Part shown: piece by piece, positions 11,605 to 23,800 of the stretch
Position numbering within the stretch: the stretch's first letter is position 1
How the letters are laid out: every line of letters begins with the position of its first letter
Assembly (NCBI RefSeq): GCF_030253575.1
Contig: NC_080560.1
Span: forward strand, 7,870,501-7,934,500
Length of the DNA: 64,000 nucleotides
Source: Rhododendron vialii
Lineage: Eukaryota; Streptophyta; Magnoliopsida; Ericales; Ericaceae
Direction: 5' to 3'
Position numbers and translations under genes: made by a program
The notes under the pieces: generated by a model
What the model was told of the DNA's origin: nothing
What the model saw: the letters and a program-made list of their open reading frames with translations, nothing else
Databases searched by the model: none

Positions 11605-13180
11605 GTTAATCTAGATTTAGGATTTTTGAGGGGGAATGATTTTGTCACTCATTTTTTTGCTAATATCATTCCCCTGCAAATATATTTTTGCATCAAAAAT
11701 ATATTTTATAAAAAATAATATTAATAAAAAAAAGTGACAAAATCAGCCGCTTTTTTTAGAGATGAATTAATTTTAACTTTACAACGATGTCAGGCAGAAC
11801 ACAGAAAACAGAAAACGACATAAGCAATAACATAAGGACAGGCAAAACACAGAAAACGACATAAGCAGGAGTAGCATCATTGGGCTTCTTTACACTGTTG
11901 ACATTAGTTTTGTAAGTAATAACAAAACTAACATAATCATTTCAAAAAAAAAACAAAACCAAAACTAACATAAAAATAATACTCCTACTTGGTGATAATA
12001 AAATGGAAGCGGAAAGAGCACCAAAACTAACATAAAAAGTGAGTGACTTATTTTTTTTGACCCTATTCAATTTTTTTTTGCATTTGTATATTTTGTGTCA
12101 AACTTCTGTGACTTATTGATTGTCTCGACGAGAGGAATCGGAAAAGTAAAAATTTTGATCGAAACTCATAATTTTTTGAATAAAGACAAAAATAAGTCAA
12201 TAAGCTAGATAATTTTTTTTTACTTATCTTTGTCTTTTTAAAAAAAATTATTAGTTTCAATAAAAAAAAAATTTACTTTTCCGATTCGTCTCACCGAAAC
12301 GAATCAATAAGTCACAAAAGTTTGATGTAAAACTAACAAATGCGATTTTAATAAAAACAAAAAAAAAGTTAATGTTTGACTTTTCAATCCAAATCACCCC
12401 GATAAAAATAATACTTGGCGGACACTTCCTCCTCTTTACAATTTTGGGGCTCCTTTCCGCTTCTAAGTATTATTACCAGTATTCTTTAAACTCTTTTGTG
12501 TACCACAGTATACAAGACTAATCATATGTGCTAAACTTATTATTGCTCTTACATTTTGTATAGCGAAAGTAATTTTTTGCACTTTCTTTCATGATAATAT
12601 GGCACTTTATTTTTTTTCTTTTTGAAATTTTTGTGTGTATTTTTACAAAAAGATAAGTTTTTATAAATTATTGATTCTTCTCAACGAGATGAATCAAAAA
12701 AGTAAAAAGCAATGGTCCAACATTAATTTTTTTTGATTAAAAGACAAAAATTTGCCGCGAAGCTAACAAATGCGGGGGAAAAAAAAAGTTAGCCAAGTCA
12801 CTTATTTAGGCAAAACAACCCTTAATAATGCTTGTACCTTTTCATTTTGATACTACTATATACCATGCTATTGATTGGTGTGTTAAAAAAATGTGTTCTT
12901 GAAAATATGCAAGTAGCAGGACACTTTAACATGCAAGTAACATTTGATAATAGATACTAAAATTATTTTTTGATTCGCTTAGACGGGAGGACTTGGATAA
13001 AATGAAAAATAAAATTCAAATGTAACCATAATGCTAAAAATAATAATAAGTTGAATAGTTTTTTTTATTTCAAAGCAGGAATTCAAAATATGAAAAAAAA
13101 AAAAATTGACCAACCCCTTGTATTGCTTCTCCCATTGGACTGGTTTGTGAGAGAAAGGGAGAGGAGAGGGGGAGTAATTA
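11605..13180. other. AT-rich spacer with repeated small MITE fragments
   Basis: At 11632-11752 lies a small hairpin element (TGATTTTGTCACTC ... GTGACAAAATCA). Several stretches (12110-12300, 12640-12760) carry the recurrent 'gattcgtctcgacgag' wording seen also near 14650, 21410, 30170, 38960 and 54200. No gene is seen. Confidence 0.4.
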
Positions 13181-13365
13181 TTAGCAGTTTGCTCTAACTT
13201 TCCAAGATCTTAGGTTTGAAATCTCTTATGTGCTATCAACTTCTTTGGGAGTAGTCCATAGACTCCATACAGAGCTTTGCTCTGCCTTTAGTTAGAATTC
13301 TCGCAAGCGAACGGTGGAATTGGTCCCCCAAAATTAGTCGAGGTATACGAAAATTGACCTAGACA

Positions 13366-14474
13366 CACTACAAGAAAAATTCAATTGGGTGACGAATGAA
13401 AATCGTCACAAATTGCATGTTTTTCGTCACAAATAATATAGGTGACGAAAAAAAATTTGTTGACTAAAGGTTGTCGAGGATTCCTACCTGGTGACGAAAT
13501 CTATTTTTCGTCACCTATAGTGCCTTTTGATGACGAAATATTTCGTCACCAAAAAGTGAATAATTGGTGACAAAAAATTTTTCCTCACTTATTGTGCTTT
13601 TTGACGACGAAAAAATTCATCACCGATGGATCACATTGGTGACGAAATTTTTTGTCACTAATATAAGAAATCGGTGACGAAATTTTTCGTTGCGAAAGAT
13701 GTTTTCATATGGGAAAAGAAATCCATCTTTCTTGCTCCTGCTGGGTTTCGAACCCGAGTCCCTTAAGTTTTTCGCGCAAGCTCCAACCAACTGCACTACA
13801 CACATTTTCAGTAAATATTTGAAATATCTAATATATAACACATATGTTTAACATGAAAATATATTTCGAATGTAATTTTGGACCTTTAAACATTAAAATT
13901 AGCAATTTTGATAAACATGAAAGTTGTAGGCAATTGAGTTATTGTTCAAACCCAATTTGAATTATCTCAATCGGAGATTTTAGTAAAGAGTTATGTCCGA
14001 AATACATTTAGTGACAAAGCGCAATTCATAAATTTCGTCACGAAAGGTATCCATTTGACAACGAAATATATTTTTTGTCGCTGAAAGCGTTAAAATGGTG
14101 ACGAAATTAATTTTCGTCACCAAAGTTAAGCATTTGGTGACGAAAAAAATATTTCGTTACTAAATTGCTCACATTTGGCGACGAATTATATTTTTTGTCA
14201 CCAAATGATTATCTTTGGCGACAAAAAATAATTTTGTCACATTTTTTAAGTTTTCGGCGACGAAAAATGTATTTTATCGCCAAATGGGTACCTTTAGTGA
14301 CGAAAATATTTTTTTCGTCGCTAAACAGGCATAATTGGTGACGAAATTATTTTGTCACGAAAGTTATCAAAATAGTGACGAATTTATTTTTTCGTCGCCA
14401 AATATACTCATTTAGTGACAAAATTAAATTTCGTCGCCATTTTTTCGCCACTAATTTTCATTTTTCTTGTAGTG
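13366..14474. mobile_element. Non-autonomous CACTA (En/Spm) transposon
   Basis: The element starts CACTACAAGAAAAATT and ends AATTTTCATTTTTCTTGTAGTG (final 16 nt complementary to the start). It is flanked by the 3-bp target duplication ACA (13363-13365 and 14475-14477). Both subterminal regions carry dozens of GTGACGAAA / TTTCGTCAC motifs in both orientations, the layout of CACTA transposase-binding arrays. No transposase is encoded in its 1,109 bp, so mobility would need a protein in trans. Confidence 0.92.
13735..13805 (-). other. tRNA-like sequence (pol III box A and box B) inside the CACTA element
   Basis: On the minus strand TAGTGCAGTTGG (13798-13787) matches box A and GGGTTCGAAACC (13754-13743) matches box B, with tRNA-like spacing. 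The acceptor stem does not pair convincingly, so it is a tRNA-derived relic or SINE head captured by the transposon rather than a working tRNA gene. Confidence 0.5.
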
Positions 14475-16226
14475 ACACCTGAGTTATTAAAAAAAATTTA
14501 CAAAGTGGCTTCAGGTGTTAGAAGTGGCTTCTGGAGTAACTTTTTAATCTCGACTCCGTTCCACTAATAACTTATTTCACTTATTTCATTTTGTCCTTAT
14601 TTGAATTTTTAATTTTCTCGTTTGTTAGTTTTGCGACAAATTTTTTTGACTTTTTGATTCGTCTCGAATTGGAAAAGTAAAAAAAAAAAAATTCTTATAC
14701 CTAAATATTTTGAGACTTTTTTTTTTTACTTAAAAATGGTCATTGTTCAAAATATTTGGATAAAAGTAAATTTTTTTACTTTTCCAAATCAAAAAGTCTA
14801 AAAAAATTGGCACAAAATGAACAAATACGAAAAAAATTCAAATAACAATAAAAACATATTTTTTCTAAAAATTCAATTGTAAACTGAAAAAGTCCGAGAC
14901 ATTGTTTGGGGGCAAAGTTGTCACTTACAAATTACTTTGTAAAAGAACGTGGGCTGCCCTTTCTTCTCTGAGTAGAAAGTACAACCTCTTAAATGCTGTC
15001 TCTTAAAAGTCAGAAAATGAGAGGACGTTTTACAAAGGGCAAATTTCACTGACCTCCCCTGAGGTTTCTGACACCGACAGATACCTCCCCTGAGGTATAT
15101 GAAATTTCACTGTCCTCACTTACTTTTCAAATTATTGTCCACATTCCCCCTTCTGTTAAGATAACGTTTAATCATTAACAGAAAACTGTGACATAAGCAT
15201 TGCTTCTTTGTTTTATGCCAAGATTACCCTTGAAATCATACCAACTACATACAACTACCAAATCACCTCTTCTTCTTCTTTTTTTTTCATTTCTCTTTTC
15301 TCCCTTCCCATGTAATATCCCATACTTTTACATAAAACTATTCTACACCTCCTCTTTATGTACAGAAAAAAAAAAAAAAAGGAATCTTTGGGAAGTTGCA
15401 TTGTTTCTAAAAACTTAAGTTCATTTTTTGGAGTAACATTTTTCACACTATTTTATTTTATCAAAGACTATGTTTTTCTCCAGCTTTGTGACTATATTTC
15501 AAATGTCAAGACAAAGTATCTTCTTATTGAAGGAACCATAAATTTGCACTCGGCTTTGTTGATAAATTTTTAAAATCCTTCCATATGCGTAACATGAACA
15601 TATATAGATACATCGGTATTTTTAACCAGTAATGACAATTACTAAACTACACAGGGGCTATAGTCTTCTTCACGCTTGAATAGTTGTGTTGGACATGAAT
15701 GAAAGAGTTTTTTCTGATTAGTGAACACACTTTTTCGGCTCTATTTCTATTGGTAGAGTGGGAGTAAAAAATGTGGTTACCAAAATAAATAAAAAAATGT
15801 GTTATGGGGTTGCTCTTGCTCCGTAGTGATTGTCTCATGCTTAGGACCCTTTTAATATTTATAATTTGTTTTCAAAGATTAATAACAAAAAATTTGCTAT
15901 CCAAAAAAAATAAAAAATGTTTCCTTTTAGTTATAATCTAGCTCAACATGCATTGCTAAGCTTAGAATTGATGCTCTCACAAAGAAAAAAAATTCAAAGA
16001 AATATAGTTAAATAAGTACAGTGTTTTAGAGTTACAATAAAAAATTGTTAGTGAGAATAACAAAAGTAGAAGTTTAATAGCTATTTTAATTTGCCTTATA
16101 GTGGAGTTGCGTACAGGCAGAAATATACGTAGATATATTTGCATTGGTTTGTGTATTCTAGTCTATATGTTGGTTTGTTTCACTGTTTAGTTATATATAT
16201 AAATTTATGTGTTTGGTTTTATAAAT

Positions 16227-16465
16227 GAGAATAACTTATTTATGGCTCCTTCGTGAATAATTTATTCACGGAAGCGCTCAAATCTCGGTCGTTCAAAAGT
16301 ATTTTGGACGATTCGGATTAAAAATAATCTATTATCGATAATAGATTATTTTTAATCCGAATCGTCCAAAATACTTTTGAAAGACCAAAATTGAGCTCCG
16401 TAATAACTTATTCATGGAGCTCCGTGAATAAGTTATGTTTTTTACTCTGTGACTAAGTTATTCTC
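16227..16465. mobile_element. Foldback MITE nested in the Mutator-like element
   Basis: The termini GAGAATAACTTA and TAAGTTATTCTC are inverted, and the centre is a long palindrome around 'ttatcgataa' with arms GGACGATTCGGATTAAAAAT. The flanks TTTATAAAT and GTTATAAAT form a 9-bp target duplication with one mismatch. Non-coding. Confidence 0.7.
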
Positions 16466-17388
16466 GTTATAAATTAATGTGCTTGGTTATATGTACGGTA
16501 GGATATAAATCTCTCCACATTCAATTCAAGACATAGACTTGAGCTTATTTGTTTGTACTTAATTATCTCATACTCACCCAAAGTGAGTATTGTTCACCTA
16601 CCTTTTTAGTAAGTACTGAACAAAATTGTGGCTCCCTTGATTAAAAAAAATTTAACTAAATTGTTATAAATATTCCTGTACTTAAATATCAAACAAAATC
16701 CAAAAACTACCAATAATGTTTTATAATGAAAACATACTTAAACTCTTTTTTTTTTTATAAAACTCCAGTATATTAACGTTTTTGAAATTTTGTGAGTACA
16801 TCTAGTCTATCTCAATCTTAAAATTTAAGGAACTTATTGAAATAAAAAGTTATTAAAATTGAAAAGAAAAGGTATTAAAACTCCAGGTCAAAAATTCAAA
16901 ATGCCAAGTCAAAGGTGATTTTTCAATTTTTCATTAACTATTATCAATTCTTTTACTTTTCAAGTGTGGCTAAACTATGTACACCAAAGTAATGAAGTTT
17001 TATAAGTTAAAGAAAAAAATTGACGGAAGACAAATAAAAAGTAACCTTATCTATTTTTTAATCTTAAAAACTCATTTTAGAAACACAACCAAATATACTT
17101 TTAAATTTTATGTTAATTTTCTTTCTCTTGCAAAAGTATATGCTTAGCTTCCTTCCACTTTTGACCAAATAAGGAAAAAGGGTTAAAGGAAACGAAAAAG
17201 ATTAAGGGAAAGGAAGAGCAGAATATAGGAGAGGGCATTGAAGTCTTTTGCTTCATAAAGTTGACACCGTTTAAGTAAAGTTAGCTGTATGGGGGAATCT
17301 GTAGAATATTTTCAAAAGTAAGAGAGGGCAGTGAAATTTCAGATACCTTAAGGGAGGTATCTGTCGGTGTCAGAAACCTCAGGGGAGG

Positions 17389-17824
17389 GGACTGGGGGAA
17401 GCTGCTGTGTAGCTTCGTGCCGCACAGCGTGCTGCGCACTCGCCGGAGCGAGCCTTGCCGGCATCGGTCCGGCGATCGGAGACGTTCACCGCGTAGAGCT
17501 CATCGAGTTCTACGTGTACGCCAAAAATCAACTCGATCAAATATGGTTAAGTGCCTCATCGAAATATATATAACTTGAAAAAAATAAATCCTAATGGATA
17601 CAAAACACTGGATCAAAACCATTGAATCTATTTTTTTCAAGTTATATGTGTTCGGATGAGACACTTATCGATATTTGATCGAGCTGATTTTTGGCGTACA
17701 TGTAGAACTCAATGAGCTCTACGCGGTGAACGTCTCCGATCGCCGGACCGATGCCGGCAAGGCTCCCCGGAGGATGCGCAGCACGCTATGCAGCACGAAG
17801 CTGCACAGCAGCTTCCCCCAGTCC
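17389..17824. mobile_element. Mutator-type MITE nested in a TIR
   Basis: The 436-bp element has perfect termini GGACTGGGGGAAGCTGCTG and its complement. It is flanked by the 9-bp duplication CAGGGGAGG (17380-17388 and 17825-17833). The arms are GC-rich (GATCGGAGACGTTCACCGCG and complement). It splits the right TIR of the element at 15037-17849, which reads through once the insertion and one duplication are discounted. Confidence 0.9.
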
Positions 17825-17879
17825 CAGGGGAGGTCAGTGAAATTTGCCCTTTTACAAAGGAAAACGCAAATTCAAGAAC

Positions 17880-18119
17880 TTTTTTTTTTGTATTTTTGAC
17901 AAAGGGAGAAGATTTTATTAATCCGAGAGACAGAAAAACGCCTAAACATCAGAGAGAGAGATGAACTCCATGGGGGCAAGGTAGTTGTCCACAGACCGGA
18001 TAAACTACAAGAAAAGGCTTTCTTTGCATAAGCATGTGCAGTCCTATTACAATCACGTTTGACAAAACTAAATTCACACAACTGAAACGAATCATTCAAT
18101 GATAAACAATCTTGTACCA
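17880..18119 (-). mobile_element. 5'-truncated LINE with RNase H-domain end
   Basis: On the minus strand the sequence encodes a fragment with CEFSFVKRDCNRTAHAYAKK, the C-terminal end of the RNase H-like domain of plant LINE polyproteins. A poly(A) tail follows (poly(T) at 17880-17889 on the plus strand). A perfect 12-bp target duplication AAATTCAAGAAC flanks it (17868-17879 and 18120-18131). The insertion lies 10 bp outside the Mutator-like element. Confidence 0.85.
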
Positions 18120-18131
18120 AAATTCAAGAAC

Positions 18132-18425
18132 ATTAACCGGTGCAACTATGCACCCAGTATCATGAGTAATGACTTCCTAAGAACAAAAAAAAACTGAAAC
18201 ATTGAAATTTTTCACTCAAAGCATAAATATCATGATTAATGACTTTCACCTTTTAATCGATAGCAACCTGACGTACAATTGAGCATATTCACGATCAATT
18301 GAACATCACTCTCCAAAATAACCGACCTCAAACCCAGTTGAGATCCCAGCAATTAGCTTTACAAAATACCAGAGAGTCATCCGCAAAATAAGCATTGACA
18401 TGGTTAATAGTCAAAATCACATTAT
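18132..18425 (-). pseudogene. LINE reverse-transcriptase/RNase H remnant
   Basis: On the minus strand, about 18404-18357 reads NAYFADDSLVFCKAN, containing the FADD catalytic motif of non-LTR reverse transcriptases. Shortly after comes VILESDVQLIVNML, an RNase H-like segment. The two domains are closer than in an intact LINE, so a large internal deletion is inferred. Frame breaks are present. Confidence 0.6.
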
Positions 18426-20340
18426 TTAGACATCTATTTTGGTTAACTTTCTAATTAACCTTGCAAAAAATATCAGGATGACGTGGCTATAACAATTGTG
18501 TGTAGTTAAATTTCTTGATAATCGTGTTTCTTTTGGTGATGAGATAGTACGGACAAATGGAAACGATATTTCAATAATTGTACTACTCACCCATCCGGAT
18601 TTAATAGTCATTTTTTAGAATTCGTGTCATTTTTCAATCGATTATATCTTTCAATTTATAATGTTTTACGTAATAACGAAAACATTGTATTATAAAAATA
18701 ATCGAAATCTATCAAACAAGATCCATATTCAATATGAAATTAATTACGAATTCAAAAATATAATCCATTTTTTAGCAGGTTAAAATAGAATTAGGAATAA
18801 TTAAATCAGGGAATAGTAGATAGTTGTTGGAGTTATCTACAAGTGTGAGTTGCACATGAAATTACAAAAGATGCATCTTATGAATTGTGAGAAAATGAAA
18901 TTCAACCCTATGGCCTTCTATCCACCCTAAATCTTCTACTCCTTCCGTCCTATTTTGGTTGTTCATTTTCATTATTCGTGTCGTTCTTTAAACGCTTATA
19001 TCTCTCAATCTATAATATTTTTCATAATTTTAAAAATTTTGCATTATAGACCTAATCGAAAACTATCTAACAAGATCTATATTGCATATTTTTGAAGATT
19101 TATATTAAAAAATATAAGCGATTAAAAATTGACATAAATATCAAAAAAATACAAAGAAAATAGGACGGATGGAGTATTATATACCCTTTCCGGTCTGTAA
19201 AAATATTTTTCATGCATTTTCGTTTATCATATCATCCTTATTTGTTTGAGGATTTTAAAATTCTTGGACACGCGCTTTCAAAAGCCTTCCTAAAAACCCA
19301 AAACGATCATGAACCTTTCATAAGTCTTTCACGATCCGTACGATCTCTTGGATCGGTCGTGTTTGTCAGGTATTCCATTCTTGTTAACCTTACCCGACGT
19401 CGACCCAAAGTTTTAGATAGATACGGTGGGCAGTACTCCTTCACCGAATCACCAACCTTTTAGATACGGTGGGCTCTACTTGTGTCCTTCCTTCACCAAC
19501 CTTTGATTCCTTCGCGAACGTGTTGAGTTACTATTCATGCCCACATCCCACCAACCAACCATTATTAAAGGGCTGTTCTTCTAAAAAAAACCAAATAGCT
19601 TTCCCGTAAAAAATGAGTCAAATAAAGTCACATAAAGACAAAAATAAGTTAATAAGCTAATTTTTTCGTTTTTATTAAAAAAAAAAAGAATTTCGATCAA
19701 AAAAATTTAGTTTTTAGATTCTTCTTGTCATGAGGTTGCAATAATCTCCAAAAAAAATGATGATAAGCCAAGTGATACGAAAAAATTTTGAATAAAGACA
19801 AAATAAGCCATTTTGGCTTTTTCGTCTAAACAACCCCTAAATTTTGCCACTCAATATCTGTCCCACCAACGCCTCTGTCACTCTTACTAGTACATGAATA
19901 TTATCGGATATTAATTTTGTCACTCTTTGTTTTTTGTTAATATCATCTCATTTTACTCACAAAATAAATCATTTAATAAAAACACAAAAGGGGGTGACAT
20001 TAACAAAAATGGGAGTGGCAAAATCAATCCCTTTAATATGTTGCCAACATTGGCGGAGTTGTGTTTTTTTTTTACAAGTAGGTGGTGGAGCTGTGTTACC
20101 TATATGGTATATCATAGGGTATTATTAGTGCAATAATTTCTTAAAATCTTAATAATCGTGATTTGATTTAATAAATATTAGAATATAAATTTTTATTTCT
20201 CTGTTTCTTTACTTAATAGGAAATAATCATGTGACAATTGTGTAGCCTAAAGAAATAAAATAAAATGACTCATAATTTTAAAAATATTACATTGAGACGA
20301 TATCACGTTTCGACGGACATCTAATAGTATAATCATAAAG
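18426..20340. other. Spacer with Stowaway-type elements
   Basis: It contains a clear Stowaway at 18939-19174 and a degenerate Stowaway-like stretch at about 18570-18795. A small TGTCACTC...GAGTGGCA hairpin lies at 19917-20025, and 'cttcttgtcatgaggttgc' MITE pieces near 19720. No protein-coding gene is supported. Confidence 0.4.
18939..19174. mobile_element. Stowaway MITE
   Basis: CTCCTTCCGTCCTATTTT at the left and AATAGGACGGATGGAG at the right are inverted repeats of the Stowaway type, bracketed by TA on both sides. Confidence 0.8.
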
Positions 20341-20361
20341 TAATACAGATAAAATCAACTC

Positions 20362-20693
20362 ACCAACTCTCCATTTTTTACCTTTCTAATTTCTATCAAC
20401 CTACCATGTAGAAAAATTACTCACCAACTCTCCTTCCACATATACGTATGAGATAAGTTGTATGTGGAGTATATTATTTTATCCTTCCAACTCACCAACT
20501 CCCGGCTAAAGGCTTGTTGTCTAATGGTATTTTTTGGTTTCTTTTCTTATGAGAGGTCAGGTTCGAATTCCATCATGATCATTTGTGGTTTAAGCTACGG
20601 ATAATTTTAAATCTTCCGTGAACCAACTTATTAATTCCCCTGACCTCGCTAATGTATGACGTTCGAAAAAAAAAAAAAAAAAACTCACCAACT
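20362..20693 (+). promoter_or_regulatory. Cluster of AC/SMRE-type MYB motifs upstream of CYP98A copy 1
   Basis: Five 7-mers fit the published secondary-wall MYB-responsive consensus ACC(A/T)A(A/C)(C/T): ACCAACT at 20362, 20423, 20494 and 20687, and ACCTACC at 20399. AC elements of this type drive many phenylpropanoid and lignin genes. All lie 130-460 bp before the ATG. A TATA-like ATATATATCA is at 20721-20730, about 90 bp before the ATG. Binding is inferred, not shown. Confidence 0.5.
20504..20682 (+). mobile_element. SINE in the proximal promoter of CYP98A copy 1
   Basis: The tRNA-like head has a box-A-like GTTGTCTAATGG and a box-B-like AGGTTCGAATTCC; the element ends in a long poly(A) (20666-20682). 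A perfect 14-bp target duplication ACTCACCAACTCCC flanks it (20490-20503 and 20683-20696). It sits about 140 bp upstream of the ATG, just outside the TATA-like box. Confidence 0.85.
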
Positions 20694-20821
20694 CCCATTT
20701 CACCTTCTCCACTCCACCAGATATATATCAACCTCCCTGCAACCATTTCCTTTAGCCAAAAGGCTAATCCATTCACTACAAACCCAAACAAAAAAAAAAA
20801 CACATCCCTCCCTTAGAAACC

Positions 20822-23800
20822 ATGGGATTGCCTCTGCTCCCCATATTCTCAATCACTCTAATCACCTTCGTCGTCTACTACCTCTACCCGCGGCTGAGAT
20901 ACAAGCTCCCACCGGGCCCCCGCCCACTGCCGGTCGTCGGCAACCTCTACCACATCAAGCCGGTGAAGTTCCGATGCTTCGCCGAGTGGGCCCAGGTCTA
21001 CGGCCCAATCTTCTCGTTCTGGATGGGCTCGACGCTGAACGTGGTCGTTTCGAGCTCTGAGCTGGCGAAGGAGGTGCTGAAGGAGAAGGACCAGCAGCTG
21101 GCGGACAGGCACAGGAGCAGATCGGCGGCGAGGTTTAGCAAGGACGGGCAGGACCTTATTTGGGCCGATTATGGGCCTCACTATGTGAAGGTTAGGAAAG
21201 TTTGTACGCTTGAGTTGTTCACTCCGAAGAGGCTTGAGGCCCTTAGGCCCATTAGGGAAGAAGAGGTTACGGCGATGATTGAGTCTTTGTACAATGACCG
21301 CACCAATCCTGGTATGAATCCTTGCCCTTCCGTTGATTTAAAAGTGCTAAATTTTTAATATTTCTAAAAAAAATAATTGGGTAATTTTTTACTATTTGAT
21401 TATTTTCGTTGAGACGAATCAACAATTCAAAAAGATTTGACGCAAATCTATTGAAAATATAAATAAGGACAAAAAGAAAACGGTTTTTTTTTAGAAACTA
21501 CTCTCTCCATTTCAAATTGTTGTTCCAAATTGTTGGTCCTGTTTTACTTTCTGTGTCACTCAAACAATTTTCTATATGTCACGATCTATAATATTTTGTA
21601 TGATTTTGAAAACTTTATTTAATAAAGTTAATTAAGATTTATCGAATAAGATCTATATTTATGAATTAAAAGAAATAGCTAATTTTTTGAGAGATCATAA
21701 ATAGTAAATAGAACCCACAATTTTTTTAGAGATCCTCTTGCATAGATTGTGCACAAATTTTGGTATGTGGCCAACTCCGGGAGATCAGACCTTCTCCGGA
21801 GTCACACACAAAAACATTCTAGCCGTTCATTTATTATCTGATATGGTCTACTTTACAATGATTATCACATTGAGAAAATCATTAATATCGAAACACCATA
21901 GCTGCAGGACATTATGCGATATCCAGGGCTGGTTTAGAATATAGTTTCAGATTTTAAATTCAAGTTGAAACCGATAAACGTGTTTAACGTGGGTGAAATT
22001 ATGATTAAGCCAGTCTACCTGAATAACTAGTAGTAGTACTCTAGACTACAAAAAGCTGAAAAGTAGGCAACTTCTCAATAAATAAGCGAGACCTAATAAG
22101 CAGGGTATTAATTTTCACACTTCATTTTTTATTATTCACACTTTTTTTTATCCACTTGAATTTATTATCTTGTCTTTTATTCAATATACTTTTTCACGCA
22201 TTCGAGAATAATATTGTAAATTCACGTGGATAAAAAAAAAGGAGTATGAATGGTTAAAAAGGGAGTGCGAAAATCATTTTCCAAAGATTTAAGGACCGGG
22301 AAAAGAAATACCTAGTCAACAAACAATTGAAGGTCTAAATAGTATTATTATTCTGTCTAGAAATGTATGACAATTTTGATATTCGGGCCTCTAAAACATC
22401 AATGTATAATATTCAATATATAGTTTTCTTATGATTTTAAAATTTCGTCAGATAATTAACTGAGGTCTGTTAAATAAGATTCATATTGTATAAAAAAGTA
22501 TTATAAGGTAGACCATTTTTTCAAAGATCCGTAATAGTACAATTGGCTTTTTAGTCTCAACCGCTGTATTTGTTTGAGTACCTGAATAAAGACTGATCAA
22601 ACCAAGGGCGGAGGGATTAAGAGGCAAGGGGGGTAGCTGACTCCACTGTCTTCCAAATTTTTTTAGAGATTGGAATAATTTTCACCCAATTTTTACTCAT
22701 TTGACCCCCCTTTAAAATTCATTTTTGGCCCAACCCATATATAAAGATTTTGTGCTTAGGAAAAAGAGGAGTCAAAATAGAAATTCCACCCACAAAATTC
22801 CCCAAAACGTGAATAGTGTTTCATTGTTCTTGTTATTAATATATATCTACTTTTTGATTAACTTGTTAATTTGATTGTTCCTTTCAAATAGCAACTAGAA
22901 AAAGTGAATCATACATAGTTTAAATTTTCGACCACACTTATCGAAAATCCTGGCTCCGCCCTTGGATCAAACGATAAATCCGACCGGGGGAGATTAATGG
23001 AGTATCCGAAACGAGTCAACTTAGATAATGTTTTAAATTAATCAAAAATCGCAAATGGGTCAAATTTTACGAAATAGTACTGAAATAACATAAAATGAAG
23101 TTGGTGGAGTTTAGGCGTGTCGGTTGGTACAAAGCTGGTGGCCTGATCATTACTTGGGAGCTATATTTCTTAACTGCCAACTGGTCATGAAAAATATTTT
23201 TAGTCTCTTCTGGATGCTGGTATGATACATTTTATTATCTCGAAATAGTTAGGAGTAATTCTTTACGCTGAATACATGCTACGTTTGATAATAATAAAAA
23301 AATGGAAAATGCTAAACTAAGTTAACGAACGCCTTCTAGGGGTGGATGATGTGTAAAAGGTATATCCATTTTCGAGACGATTGTATTATCGTTATGGGTT
23401 GATATCCTTGGAGTGTGCATAACTATATGTTCATTATCCACCACCTGATGGACGGTAGTTAGAAAGGCCCATAAAAAATATGATCCGATTGAAGCAGGTG
23501 CCAAATTGCCAATTGGATCAATGAAGTCAATGGGCACGTAGTTTATTATAATTAAAACAAAATTGAGTGGTAATTGCTTCATGATCTTGATAATTTTATT
23601 TTATCCCTTCGAAATTTAGTGTTTTTTGCTTTAGTGCCTCTAAACTCTAAGATAACTTCGCAATTGATCTGCTTTCTGTGAAATTTTTTCCTCCGCAAAC
23701 TCAATGAATGAAGTGATGTGTCTGAATTTTTTAGAATTGGCAATGCAGATAACTCGGAAAAAGGTTTGTCAGTGAGGAAATACTTGGGAGCCGTAGCATT

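Larger units (their letters stand above)
13190..14500 (+). mobile_element. SINE interrupted by a CACTA element
   Basis: The SINE body (box-B-like TTAGGTTTGAAATCTC near 13210, tail AGTCGAGGTATACGAAAATTG near 13335) stops at GACCTAGACA. It resumes beyond the CACTA element with ACACCTGAGTTATTAAAAAA at 14475. Rejoining the two sides gives the usual end of the Au-like SINE family, so the transposon sits inside a pre-existing SINE. The 5' limit is approximate. Confidence 0.65.
15037..17849. mobile_element. Non-autonomous Mutator-like element with two nested MITEs
   Basis: Terminal inverted repeats of about 90 bp start GGGCAAATTTCACTGACCTC and end with its complement. The left TIR continues to about 15128; the right TIR starts near 17313. 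A perfect 9-bp target duplication, TTTTACAAA, flanks it (15028-15036 and 17850-17858), as expected for Mutator-like transposons. The right TIR is itself interrupted by the MITE at 17389-17824, and the interior holds another at 16227-16465. No transposase is recognisable. Confidence 0.9.

Noticed and set aside
13735..13805. Functional tRNA gene
   Set aside because: Box A and box B are good but the acceptor stem and anticodon arm do not fold convincingly.
13380..14460. Regular short repeats considered as a CRISPR-like or satellite array
   Set aside because: Units occur in both orientations with uneven spacing, inside CACTA termini and an exact 3-bp target duplication, so they are transposon subterminal repeats.
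17675..17899. Open frame across the end of the nested MITE and the Mutator TIR
   Set aside because: It crosses exact transposon borders and target duplications, so it is coincidental.
20656..21060. Alternative-frame open stretch over exon 1 of copy 1 starting in the promoter
   Set aside because: It overlaps the poly(A) of a SINE and the P450 exon in another frame; the ATG at 20822 gives a full family-matching protein.
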